Program-made: the position numbers and the translations under genes
Notes under the pieces: model-generated
Seen by the model: only the letters and a program-made list of their open reading frames with translations
Told to the model about the DNA's origin: nothing
The model's database searches: none
Shown: positions 43,745 through 51,952 of the stretch, in pieces
Position numbering within the stretch: position 1 is the first letter of the stretch
Layout of the letters: each line of letters opens with the position of its first letter
Source of the DNA: an uncultured Bacilli bacterium
GTDB lineage: Bacteria > Bacillota_I > Bacilli_A > RFN20 > CAG-826
Assembly (NCBI GenBank): GCA_934140155.1
Contig: CAKPBC010000003.1
Coordinates: 148,593 to 212,592 of the forward strand
Direction of reading: 5' to 3'
Length of the DNA: 64,000 nt

Positions 43745-46726
43745 CTAAATATTGTCATAACCCATTTGTGAGAAGTCAACATTGACTCCTAATTCATGGT
43801 ATTCTTCTTCTGTCCAAACACAGTTTGAATTAGCGCAAGCATAAAGAATATGATGAGCGGCATTTTTTAATAATATAATTGCATCATTAGGTGTTTCATT
43901 TGCTAATTTAGAAGCACCGCTAATGGTGTTTTTAAGTAACCATAAATCATTTCCACCACGAATACCCATGTTAACAGGCATTAAGTTAGGATTAATCCAG
44001 TCTGTGATTACAACGCCTTTAAATCCCCATTCATCACGACATACGCTATTAAGGAAACCATGTGCCCCACTCCAAACACTACCAATACGTGAGAATGAGG
44101 ACATAAATCCTAATCCGCCTTCTTTAACATAAATTTCAAAAGGACGTAAATAGATTTGACGTATTGATTGTTCATTAGCCCAAACAGTTAAGTTTTGACG
44201 TTCCGTTTCTTGATCATTAAGTGCAATATGTTTAGCATAAGTAAATACGCCATACTTAGCAGTACCTTTTGCAACATATCCGCCCATACTTCCTGAAAGC
44301 ATTGGATCTTCACTATAATATTCAAAGTTTCTTCCACCAGTTGCGCAGCGATGAATATTAAGTCCTGGAGCATACCAACCAGTTAGTCCCATAGCCGCTC
44401 CTTCTTTACCAATTGATTCACCCATCAATTTAGCAGCATCTAAATTCCAAGTTGAAGCTATTACTACTTCACCAACATAGCCAGTTCCTTTAACTTGAAT
44501 TGAAGCTGGACCATCATCATCATAAGTTAAACGTTTACTAATTGAATCAATTTTGATAGTTTGGAAACCGCCATTATCAACTAAGTCAATTAACTCTTGT
44601 TTGGATAGTTGCGCTAAAAGTTGTTCCCAACGTGAATCATCATAATCAGCGCCTTTTAAATCACGTAATGTTAAACCATTCTTTTGGTTTAAATCAGTAT
44701 TACCAGTTAATGTTTGGTCAGTATTATATGATTTATTCTTTAAAACGTTTTTCGCATTATCAGATATATCATTAGTGTTAATATCGGAAGTTTTTGGGAA
44801 AGTACCTGCAAAATCACTACGTGTCATATATTGAATCTTATCTTGATGCGGACCATATTCACAATCACTAAATTGATTTTTATAATTGGTACCACCATCT
44901 CCACTTAAGAATCTCACATCATTCTTATATTCAAAAGTAATAGTGTTTTTATTGCTTCCTGTAACTTTAGTTAAAGTATTACAGTCATCACGAAGAGAAA
45001 GAACATATGTACCTTTTTCTAAAACATAATTACCATTATTAGTATCCCAAGAAGCTAAATCTTCTAGGTCAATATCAATACGCGCATAATATGTTTCATT
45101 CGGTTTAAGTTCATTAGTTTTAGCATAACCCGCTAATTCGACATAAGCTTTTTCAATACCACCTTTAGTATATGGAGCGGTTAAATATAATTCCACTACT
45201 TCTTTACCTGCTACGTCACCAGTATTTTTCACTGCTACTTGCACAGATAATTTATTTGTTTCTTCATCAAATTCATATTCAGAGATATGTTTTTCAAATG
45301 TTGTATAAGAATATCCTTCACCAAAGGAATATTGAACGTAATCATCATAATTAAAAGTATCATCCTCATAAGCTCTTGTAGTGTAATAGCGATATCCAAC
45401 ATAAATACCTTCCCTATATTCAACAATGCTTTTACCTAATGAAGAACTAGATTTAGTTGTATCTGGTCCAAATGATTGGAATGATGGAGCACTTGTAATA
45501 TCATAAGCCCAAGTATCCGCCATTTTACCAGATGGATTATATTCACCAGATATAATCTTAGCAACAGCTTTATTACCTGTTAAACCTGGGTGTCCAATCC
45601 ATAAGACACTATCAATACCTTCTTGATCTAATAATTTTAATTCCATAGGATTTGATGAGTTAATTAAAATAATTACTTTATCAAAGTTTTCCGCTAAGAA
45701 ATTAATCATATCGGCTTCTCGACTTGTTAATTTACATAAATTATGATTTAAATCCGTATCTTCTGAACCAGCACGCGAAACAGCATAAATTGCTACATCA
45801 CTATATTCTTTAGCGCTATCAAGCAAAGTTTTGCCATTTAAACTTGGATATGTTTGTGTATACGCTTTTACTTCTGGTTCGTTATCATATGGGAATTTGG
45901 TTGGAGCAATTAATAAATTACCATTCTTATCATAGGTATTACCTTGGAAGGCATTATATTGGCAAGATATATCATAATTACTTTCATTAATGCTATATGT
46001 TTTCTTATCATAATAATTAGCAACGAGGTTATAAATATCCATATTATATTCAAAACCTTCATCTAACATTGCTTTTTCAAATCTTGTTGCGTGGAAGTCA
46101 TTACCATTATAATTACTATTAGTAACAAATACACCTGAACCTCCTCCGCCATATAGCATACCGAATGCGGAACTACCAAAGATATTTACTTTATTGTTTG
46201 TTTCTTTGTTTAATGGAAGAACATCATTGTTATTACGAAGTAATACTGCACCTTCTTTTTCTAAAGTTACAACATTTTCTTTACTTTCCCCAATAGCAAG
46301 TCTTGCGGCTTCACTATCGTTATTACCACCAGTCTTCTTATTTAAGGCTTGCATAAGTGCTTCCCATGTTGTGGAAAGTACTGGCGCAGCAATACAAGAA
46401 AGAGCAATACAAACTCCACAAGTAATCGAAAGAGGCAATTTCATAATTTTCCAATTACGTAAACGTTTTGTTTTCTTATCTAATTTTTTTATTGAATCTT
46501 TTTTCTCTTGTTTATTTAGTTTATTAATCTTAGCAATTTGTGCATTTGCTTCTTTTTCTTCGTCTTTACTCATTTTATTTTTTGTAAATATAAATACATA
46601 AATAAAATAGAATAAGACAAACGCTAATATTGCAACACCTAAAATATAAATAGCTAATATCCAGTCAAAACTTTTTAGAGGATAACCAGGAACAATTTCC
46701 CAATCTAATATTCCATTTAATATCAT
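43745..46726 (-). CDS. Membrane-anchored family GH3 glycoside hydrolase, swapped domain order
   Basis: This 993-residue protein has two membrane helices (about 24-47 and 95-118) with a basic cytosolic loop between them, so the catalytic part lies outside. The GH3 C-terminal domain comes first (KENVVTLEKEGAVLLRN, YAVSRAGSEDTDL, VLWIGHPGLTGNKAVA), then a fibronectin III-like domain (KNTGDVAGKEVVELYL), and the TIM barrel last, with RNFEYYSEDP, AKHIALNDQETER and the nucleophile Asp909 in GFKGVVITDW. This permuted order is known from some rumen beta-glucosidases. It follows the CBM protein gene by eight bases. Exact sugar specificity cannot be read. Confidence 0.92.
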   Translation of the reverse strand: MILNGILDWEIVPGYPLKSFDWILAIYILGVAILAFVLFYFIYVFIFTKNKMSKDEEKEANAQIAKINKLNKQEKKDSIKKLDKKTKRLRNWKIMKLPLSITCGVCIALSCIAAPVLSTTWEALMQALNKKTGGNNDSEAARLAIGESKENVVTLEKEGAVLLRNNNDVLPLNKETNNKVNIFGSSAFGMLYGGGGSGVFVTNSNYNGNDFHATRFEKAMLDEGFEYNMDIYNLVANYYDKKTYSINESNYDISCQYNAFQGNTYDKNGNLLIAPTKFPYDNEPEVKAYTQTYPSLNGKTLLDSAKEYSDVAIYAVSRAGSEDTDLNHNLCKLTSREADMINFLAENFDKVIILINSSNPMELKLLDQEGIDSVLWIGHPGLTGNKAVAKIISGEYNPSGKMADTWAYDITSAPSFQSFGPDTTKSSSSLGKSIVEYREGIYVGYRYYTTRAYEDDTFNYDDYVQYSFGEGYSYTTFEKHISEYEFDEETNKLSVQVAVKNTGDVAGKEVVELYLTAPYTKGGIEKAYVELAGYAKTNELKPNETYYARIDIDLEDLASWDTNNGNYVLEKGTYVLSLRDDCNTLTKVTGSNKNTITFEYKNDVRFLSGDGGTNYKNQFSDCEYGPHQDKIQYMTRSDFAGTFPKTSDINTNDISDNAKNVLKNKSYNTDQTLTGNTDLNQKNGLTLRDLKGADYDDSRWEQLLAQLSKQELIDLVDNGGFQTIKIDSISKRLTYDDDGPASIQVKGTGYVGEVVIASTWNLDAAKLMGESIGKEGAAMGLTGWYAPGLNIHRCATGGRNFEYYSEDPMLSGSMGGYVAKGTAKYGVFTYAKHIALNDQETERQNLTVWANEQSIRQIYLRPFEIYVKEGGLGFMSSFSRIGSVWSGAHGFLNSVCRDEWGFKGVVITDWINPNLMPVNMGIRGGNDLWLLKNTISGASKLANETPNDAIILLKNAAHHILYACANSNCVWTEEEYHELGVNVDFSQMGYDNI

Positions 46727-46734
46727 ATTATCAC

Positions 46735-48861
46735 CTATATCCTTTTTTTGTTTTTGTAGACCATATATCCAATTAATCCACCACTAATAAGAAGAGAAAT
46801 TGCAAAGGTTAACCATCCACCAAGTACTCTTTTATTAATGTTATGCACATTAACACCACCATTTGGATTATCAGGTATAATTGGAGTATTTGGTTTATTC
46901 TTTCCTTCTTTTGCTACAACAACATTTCTTTTTCTTGATGTTTCATTATTCGCTTCATCTTTAACAGTGACAATTATGGTATATGTTCCAGTTTTTGTAG
47001 GTTTAAATTTATTGTTCGTAGATGTAATATTTTCTTGTTTACTTGTACCAAATTCAAAATATACTTTTACTGATATAGATAATTTTTCTTTTTCCGTTAT
47101 ATCATCTTCATATTCAAAGGTAAATTCAAGATCTTCATATGTTTCAAATGAATTACTAGTAAAATATATAATTCCGATTATTGGTGATGTAACATCAATA
47201 TTATCAACACGAATAATACAACTTGTTGGTACTTCTAGATGAATACAATCTATATTAAATGAAGAACCACTAATATTAGTTAAAATAATTTTATTGACAC
47301 CTTTATTGATGTTTGCATTGGAAATTGTTAATTCTTCCCAGTTATACCATTTATCATTGCCAGGGTAACTTGGGAATAATGATTGATCAAAATTAGCTTC
47401 TACACCATTAATTTTAAATGATAATATGTCTTTAATATTACCGCCACTAAAAGCAGAAGCCACCCAAAGAGATAACTTAAACGAAGATACATCAACATTA
47501 CTTTTAAAAGTCCAAGTAATGCTGTTATTAACAGTTCCAAAGTTACCAACGCACTTTCCTCCGCTAGTCTCATGAACACTTGGATTAGATGATTGACGTT
47601 CAAGTATCATACCATCCACACCTAGAGCATCACTACTAGTTCCTTTTATAATTGCGCTTTCTGCTTCTAAAGTAATTGGTCCACCTTTACCGCCTACACC
47701 ATGATCAACATTGGTATAAGAAAAATTAGTGTTTTCCGAAGTTTCTATAATAATATAATCAATATTAACTGAATATCCATTAAATGATTCTAATTCAAAT
47801 GTATTAGTGCCTTTATTTAATTTAATAGATGGTGTTGATATTTCAACGAAACTATACCAACCATTAAAAGCTCCCCATGTTCCAGCACTAGTAATATCTA
47901 TTCCATATACATCTGGATAACGATTAAATGGTGCAGCACCACCTGAACCGCCATTAATTCTTGGAATAATGGTATTAGCGTATTCTACTCCTTCATTACT
48001 ACCCGCAACAGCAATTTTGACAATAGCGCTATTAACTTCATTGCTACTTTCAAATTTAAATGTAACGATATTATCGCCTTCATTACCCCAGTTAGCAATA
48101 CAACCGCCATTAGAACATTCATCATCTTCTTCTAAAAACGATGGGGAACCATTACCAATTGTACCTTCAATTTTGGTTGCATATTCGGCTTCGATTTTTA
48201 TGCTACTTGTATAACTTGTTGAACCACCATCTTCACTATCTAATGTTCCTAATGGTTCTCCATCTATAAAACTATTAACACTAGTGGAAGAATCAAACTC
48301 TAATTCTAGACAATCAATATTCCAATTTATATTGCTATTATTTTTAATTGTTAATTCGTTATTACCTTTTGGAAAACTTAAAGTCGCTTCTGTTCCAACA
48401 AAATAAAACATATAGTTTCCAATAGTATTAACACTAGTGTTTTTCCAAGTTGCATTGATAGTATTAACGCTTATTGATAAATTACTTGTTTTTAAATCAG
48501 TTGACTTAGCACCTACCCATAAACGAATATTTGTATTTTTTTGTTCTTTATTAAGATTAAATTTCCAAGTAATAGTATTACCGTTTACACCCCAATTTCT
48601 TACTACTTTTCCGTTACTAGTAGGGTGACTGGCGTTATTGGAAGTTGCTTCAGCAATAAATCCATCAGTAGAACCTGATGAAGAATTAGTTCCTTTGATA
48701 ATACCTTCTTCAGCTTCTAATAAATAAGAACCACATTCACAATGTTTATTAACATAATTGTGGGTATGATTTTCGGCTAAAACGGAAGTGACAAAATTAC
48801 TATTTCCTAAAACTGGAATAAAAGCTAATAAAAAACTAATTATTTTCGCTTTATTTTTCAT
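46735..48861 (-). CDS. Surface protein with three CBM-like domains and C-terminal membrane anchor
   Basis: A signal peptide (about 1-30) is followed by three CBM6/35-like beta-sandwich units of about 150 residues, each opening with LEAE/IEAE (about 50, 223, 396). An Ig-like domain with VTVKDEANNETSRKRNVVV follows (about 555-650). The end is a Pro/Asn-rich spacer, a membrane helix (about 680-702) and KNKKRI; no LPXTG is seen, so it is held by the helix. It may collect glycans for the GH3 enzyme encoded next. CHNYVNKHCECG-like start (HTHNYVNKHCECGSY) contains two Cys near the first domain. Confidence 0.85.
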   Translation of the reverse strand: MKNKAKIISFLLAFIPVLGNSNFVTSVLAENHTHNYVNKHCECGSYLLEAEEGIIKGTNSSSGSTDGFIAEATSNNASHPTSNGKVVRNWGVNGNTITWKFNLNKEQKNTNIRLWVGAKSTDLKTSNLSISVNTINATWKNTSVNTIGNYMFYFVGTEATLSFPKGNNELTIKNNSNINWNIDCLELEFDSSTSVNSFIDGEPLGTLDSEDGGSTSYTSSIKIEAEYATKIEGTIGNGSPSFLEEDDECSNGGCIANWGNEGDNIVTFKFESSNEVNSAIVKIAVAGSNEGVEYANTIIPRINGGSGGAAPFNRYPDVYGIDITSAGTWGAFNGWYSFVEISTPSIKLNKGTNTFELESFNGYSVNIDYIIIETSENTNFSYTNVDHGVGGKGGPITLEAESAIIKGTSSDALGVDGMILERQSSNPSVHETSGGKCVGNFGTVNNSITWTFKSNVDVSSFKLSLWVASAFSGGNIKDILSFKINGVEANFDQSLFPSYPGNDKWYNWEELTISNANINKGVNKIILTNISGSSFNIDCIHLEVPTSCIIRVDNIDVTSPIIGIIYFTSNSFETYEDLEFTFEYEDDITEKEKLSISVKVYFEFGTSKQENITSTNNKFKPTKTGTYTIIVTVKDEANNETSRKRNVVVAKEGKNKPNTPIIPDNPNGGVNVHNINKRVLGGWLTFAISLLISGGLIGYMVYKNKKRI

Positions 48862-48884
48862 ATTTGCTCCTTTAGATAAGATTA

Positions 48885-48909
48885 CGCCCTTATTTTTTAG
48901 ATAAGGGCG
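48885..48909 (-). other. Stem-loop between the two CBM genes
   Basis: CGCCCTTAT (48885-48893) and ATAAGGGCG (48901-48909) form a perfect nine-base stem with a seven-base loop. No T run follows on the minus strand, so it is less likely a terminator than an RNA-stabilising or processing element that lets the genes be expressed at different levels. Confidence 0.6.
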
Positions 48910-48924
48910 CTAAAAACTAATTTG

Positions 48925-51171
48925 TTATGCGGCAATAATTAAATCAAAATAATCAAGGTTTGTTGCAGAGCCCCAAGGGCAAGCAATCTTAATAGTATTT
49001 TTTCCTTTATTAAGTGTGAATGAAGCGGTCGTTACTTCTTGATAATCACTCCAACCAGTAACAGCACCATAATTACCAATTTTAGTACCATTTGCATGTA
49101 CTTCAATAGCGCCATTATCGCTACCATTTAAGCCACATGCGACATTAGCTTTCATAGTTACTGTTACTTCATCTTTTAAGAAAATTTCAAATTCAATATA
49201 ATCAGGATAACCAAAATCTCCTACTGTACCATCTGCGTTTATTGTAGCACCACTATTGGTAGTACAATTTTCTGCTTCTAAACGCATTTTGCCTTCATTA
49301 AAAGCATTAACTTTAATGATATCAAAGTAATCTAAATTTGTATAAGATCCGTAAGGTGCTTGTAAAATAATTGTATTTTCGCCTTTATTTAAAGTGAAAA
49401 TTGCGCTTTCAACAGTTGCCCAATCATGCCAATCAGTTTTGGTTCCATAGTTACCAATTTTTGTGCCATTTACATGTAATTCAACTGCACCATTATCATT
49501 TCCGTTAATACCACAAGCGACACGTAAGTTTACATATACAGTTGTTGCTTCTTTTAAAGTAACTTTATAAGTAACTTTTCTTTGTGAATTAAAATCACCA
49601 ACTAATTTTCCGCCTGATAATTCTTCATTTTCACCAGCATTGCCAACAGTAATTCCACTATCAGCAGAATCATAATTTTCACATTCAATTCTTGCAACGC
49701 CATCGACAAATGCTAAACTATGACCAGGACATTTATCAGCACAAGCAGCATCAGTGCAACTTAAATCTGTACATTTTCCGCATTCATCACAAATATGATC
49801 ACATACGTGTATTAATGATAGAGTTGCTCCTTCTTTTATCGCTAAAACTAAATTATCAATATTCCAAGAATTATCACCATTATTAACTAATTTAATAGTG
49901 TTCATTCCTGCATTTAAGTTAATTGTAGTAGTAATAGGATTCCAGTAATACCATTTATTTTCACTAAATCCTTTTCCTAATACTTTATTTTCATTCCAGG
50001 CAGAAGATGCATCATTTACTAATAAAGATAATCCAGATGAATCTTGATCACTACCAGCACAGCACCATAATGTTACTTTGACATTTTCTAATGCTTCACT
50101 ACTATTTACGTACCAAGTGATACTATTATCTTTTTTCGCCCAGTTAAATACTACTTTTCCGCCACTTGTAGGGTGATTAGGATTATCAGAGTTTCGTTCT
50201 CCAATAAAGGCATCATCAGCTCCGCTACCAGTCATAGTACCTGCGATTTTACCATTTTCGGCTTCTAATATAAAATCGTTGGTTTTAACATGTCCTAAAC
50301 ATTTATCTTTGCAAACATCATCTGTACATTCTAAATCTGTACATTTACCACATTCAGGGCAAACATGTTCACATTTATGGACAGGTTTAACATATTTTTC
50401 TAATGTTAATGAGTCTAAATTCCATGATTCTCCAGATTCATTAGACAAAACAACTTTATTTATTCCTTTTGTTAATTCGACATCAACAGTAATAGGATTC
50501 CAGTAATACCATTTATTTTCACTAAATCCTTTACCTAATACAACATCTTCTTTCCAATTATAAGCTTGCTCATTAACTTTTAGTCCTAATCCTCTAGAAC
50601 TTTGATTTTGACCAGCACAACACCATAATGTTACTTTAGTTTTCATGGCTTCTTTTAATTTAAAGTTCCATGTAACTGTGTTTCCTTTAGCAGCCCAGTT
50701 AAATACTACTTTTCCGCCACTTGTAGGATGGTCATCATTATTAGAGTCTCTTGCTCCGATAAATGCATCATCCGCGGCAGTTCCAGTCATTATTCCTTCA
50801 ATAATACCATTTTCGGCTTCTAATATTGTTGCAGTTTCACTAATAGTATGTTCTAAACATTTATCTTTACATTTGTCATCAGTACAACTATCGTCCATAC
50901 ATTTGCCGTCAATAACACAAATATGTGCGCATTCATGTTTTGGAACCAATGAAGTACTTGCACTTTCCGATGGTTTTTCTGATGTTGATGGTTTAGGTGT
51001 TTCCGAAGTTGATGGCTTCGTTGAAGTTGAAACACTTGGAACAAGACTTGGAGATGTTGAATCGCCTTTACTTGTTGACTGAGAAGTTTGGTTGTTACAA
51101 CCAGCAATGCCAAGTGCCATTAAAGTCATCAAACTAGCAAATAGCATTTTCGAATTTTTCTTTTTTATCAT
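48925..51171 (-). CDS. Lipoprotein with four CBM-like domains and three Cys-rich modules
   Basis: A lipoprotein signal ends at lipobox GIAGC. A Ser/Thr/Pro/Lys linker follows (about 28-75). Then alternate a Cys-rich module and carbohydrate-binding-like domains: Cys1 (about 78-107), CBM (112-262), Cys2, CBM, Cys3, and two more CBMs of another subtype at the C-terminus that end LDYFDLI. Each Cys module reads like HxCxHxCxxCGKCxDxxCxxxxCxxKCxGH. CBM starts are ILEAENG or RIECENY. It should bind glycans outside the cell. The first two CBM units share long near-identical DNA stretches. The promoter has a G10 spacer. Confidence 0.88.
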   Translation of the reverse strand: MIKKKNSKMLFASLMTLMALGIAGCNNQTSQSTSKGDSTSPSLVPSVSTSTKPSTSETPKPSTSEKPSESASTSLVPKHECAHICVIDGKCMDDSCTDDKCKDKCLEHTISETATILEAENGIIEGIMTGTAADDAFIGARDSNNDDHPTSGGKVVFNWAAKGNTVTWNFKLKEAMKTKVTLWCCAGQNQSSRGLGLKVNEQAYNWKEDVVLGKGFSENKWYYWNPITVDVELTKGINKVVLSNESGESWNLDSLTLEKYVKPVHKCEHVCPECGKCTDLECTDDVCKDKCLGHVKTNDFILEAENGKIAGTMTGSGADDAFIGERNSDNPNHPTSGGKVVFNWAKKDNSITWYVNSSEALENVKVTLWCCAGSDQDSSGLSLLVNDASSAWNENKVLGKGFSENKWYYWNPITTTINLNAGMNTIKLVNNGDNSWNIDNLVLAIKEGATLSLIHVCDHICDECGKCTDLSCTDAACADKCPGHSLAFVDGVARIECENYDSADSGITVGNAGENEELSGGKLVGDFNSQRKVTYKVTLKEATTVYVNLRVACGINGNDNGAVELHVNGTKIGNYGTKTDWHDWATVESAIFTLNKGENTIILQAPYGSYTNLDYFDIIKVNAFNEGKMRLEAENCTTNSGATINADGTVGDFGYPDYIEFEIFLKDEVTVTMKANVACGLNGSDNGAIEVHANGTKIGNYGAVTGWSDYQEVTTASFTLNKGKNTIKIACPWGSATNLDYFDLIIAA
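49930..49983 (-). repeat. Intragenic direct repeat, copy 1
   Basis: These 54 bases recur at 50488-50541 with one mismatch (T at 49975 versus A at 50533). They encode the KGFSENKWYYWNPIT segment of two CBM units. Such identity between paralogous domains suggests recent duplication or gene conversion. Confidence 0.85.
50488..50541 (-). repeat. Intragenic direct repeat, copy 2
   Basis: Second copy of the repeat at 49930-49983, 558 bases away (a multiple of three, so recombination between copies would keep the frame and delete one CBM plus one Cys module). Another near-identical pair starts at 50141 and 50696. Confidence 0.85.
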
Positions 51172-51234
51172 ATAATTTCCTTTCCATGTAATTGTAGTGT
51201 TTACATTAATATATAAAAAAACAATTACAAAAAC

Positions 51235-51265
51235 ATGATACCCCCCCCCCGTAGCATTTTGTCAA
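51235..51265 (-). promoter_or_regulatory. Promoter with G10 tract in the -35/-10 spacer, likely phase-variable
   Basis: On the minus strand, consensus TTGACA (51260-51265) is followed by nine bases, then ten G (51241-51250), then TATCAT (51235-51240, five of six matches to TATAAT). The spacer is 19 bases; loss of two G would give the optimal 17. The start codon of the CBM lipoprotein is about 64 bases downstream of the -10. Confidence 0.8.
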
Positions 51266-51313
51266 TAAAATTTGAAAGCCTTTTCATTTTTGAATATCGG
51301 TTAATTCAGAGTG

Positions 51314-51350
51314 AAAAAAAACTCGGGTGAAAATAATTCACTCGAGTTTT
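51314..51350 (-). terminator. Intrinsic terminator after engB
   Basis: AAAACTCGGGTGAA (51318-51331) and TTCACTCGAGTTTT (51337-51350) form a 14-base stem with one mismatch and a five-base loop; the minus strand continues with a T run. Confidence 0.85.
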
Positions 51351-51364
51351 GTCATAAATTTTAA

Positions 51365-51952
51365 TTATTTAATAGCATTAGCAATATATTTTTGTAAACT
51401 TTCAATTGATTTTTTATCATTAATTGAAGTAAAGATAATATTACTTTTATCAACATGACTTAAAGAAGTATTAATTTCTTTAATAGCTTTAGCTTTTTCA
51501 CTTTGATTTAACTTATCGCATTTAGTAAGAACAATAACATAAGGAATATGATCATCATTAAATAAATTGAACAAATCCATTTCTTCTTCTCTTACTTCGC
51601 GGCGTGAATCAATTAAGAAAACCACTAAAGAAAGTTCATTGTTATCACTAAAATAATCTTCCATCATTTTAGCAAAGTTTTCATCATGTTGATGGCCGGC
51701 TTTAGAATAACCATATCCTGGTGCATCCACTAAATAGCAATTATCTTTAATTTCAAAATAGTTAAGTAATCTCGTGTGCCCTGGTTTAGAAGATGTAAAG
51801 CATAAAGACTTATTATCCACTAAAGCATTGATTAAAGAAGACTTACCAACATTAGAACGTCCAACAAATAACACTTCTTTTAGTTTCTTTTCTGGTCGAT
51901 CTAATTTAGAAGTTGCACTTTTAATGAATTTAGCACCGCGAAAATTAAGCAT
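51365..51952 (-). CDS. engB: Ribosome biogenesis GTPase EngB/YsxC
   Basis: This 195-residue GTPase is needed for assembly of the large ribosomal subunit. G1 is GRSNVGKSSLINAL, G3 is DAPGYGYSKAG, and G4 is TKCDKL. The N-terminal FIKSATSKLDRP is typical of YsxC. Its start overlaps the end of lon by eight bases; lon-engB adjacency is conserved in Bacilli. Confidence 0.96.
   Translation of the reverse strand: MLNFRGAKFIKSATSKLDRPEKKLKEVLFVGRSNVGKSSLINALVDNKSLCFTSSKPGHTRLLNYFEIKDNCYLVDAPGYGYSKAGHQHDENFAKMMEDYFSDNNELSLVVFLIDSRREVREEEMDLFNLFNDDHIPYVIVLTKCDKLNQSEKAKAIKEINTSLSHVDKSNIIFTSINDKKSIESLQKYIANAIK

Noticed and set aside
49930..50541. Repeats in the CBM lipoprotein gene as a CRISPR array
   Set aside because: Only two copies, 558 bases apart and in coding frame; they are domain duplications.
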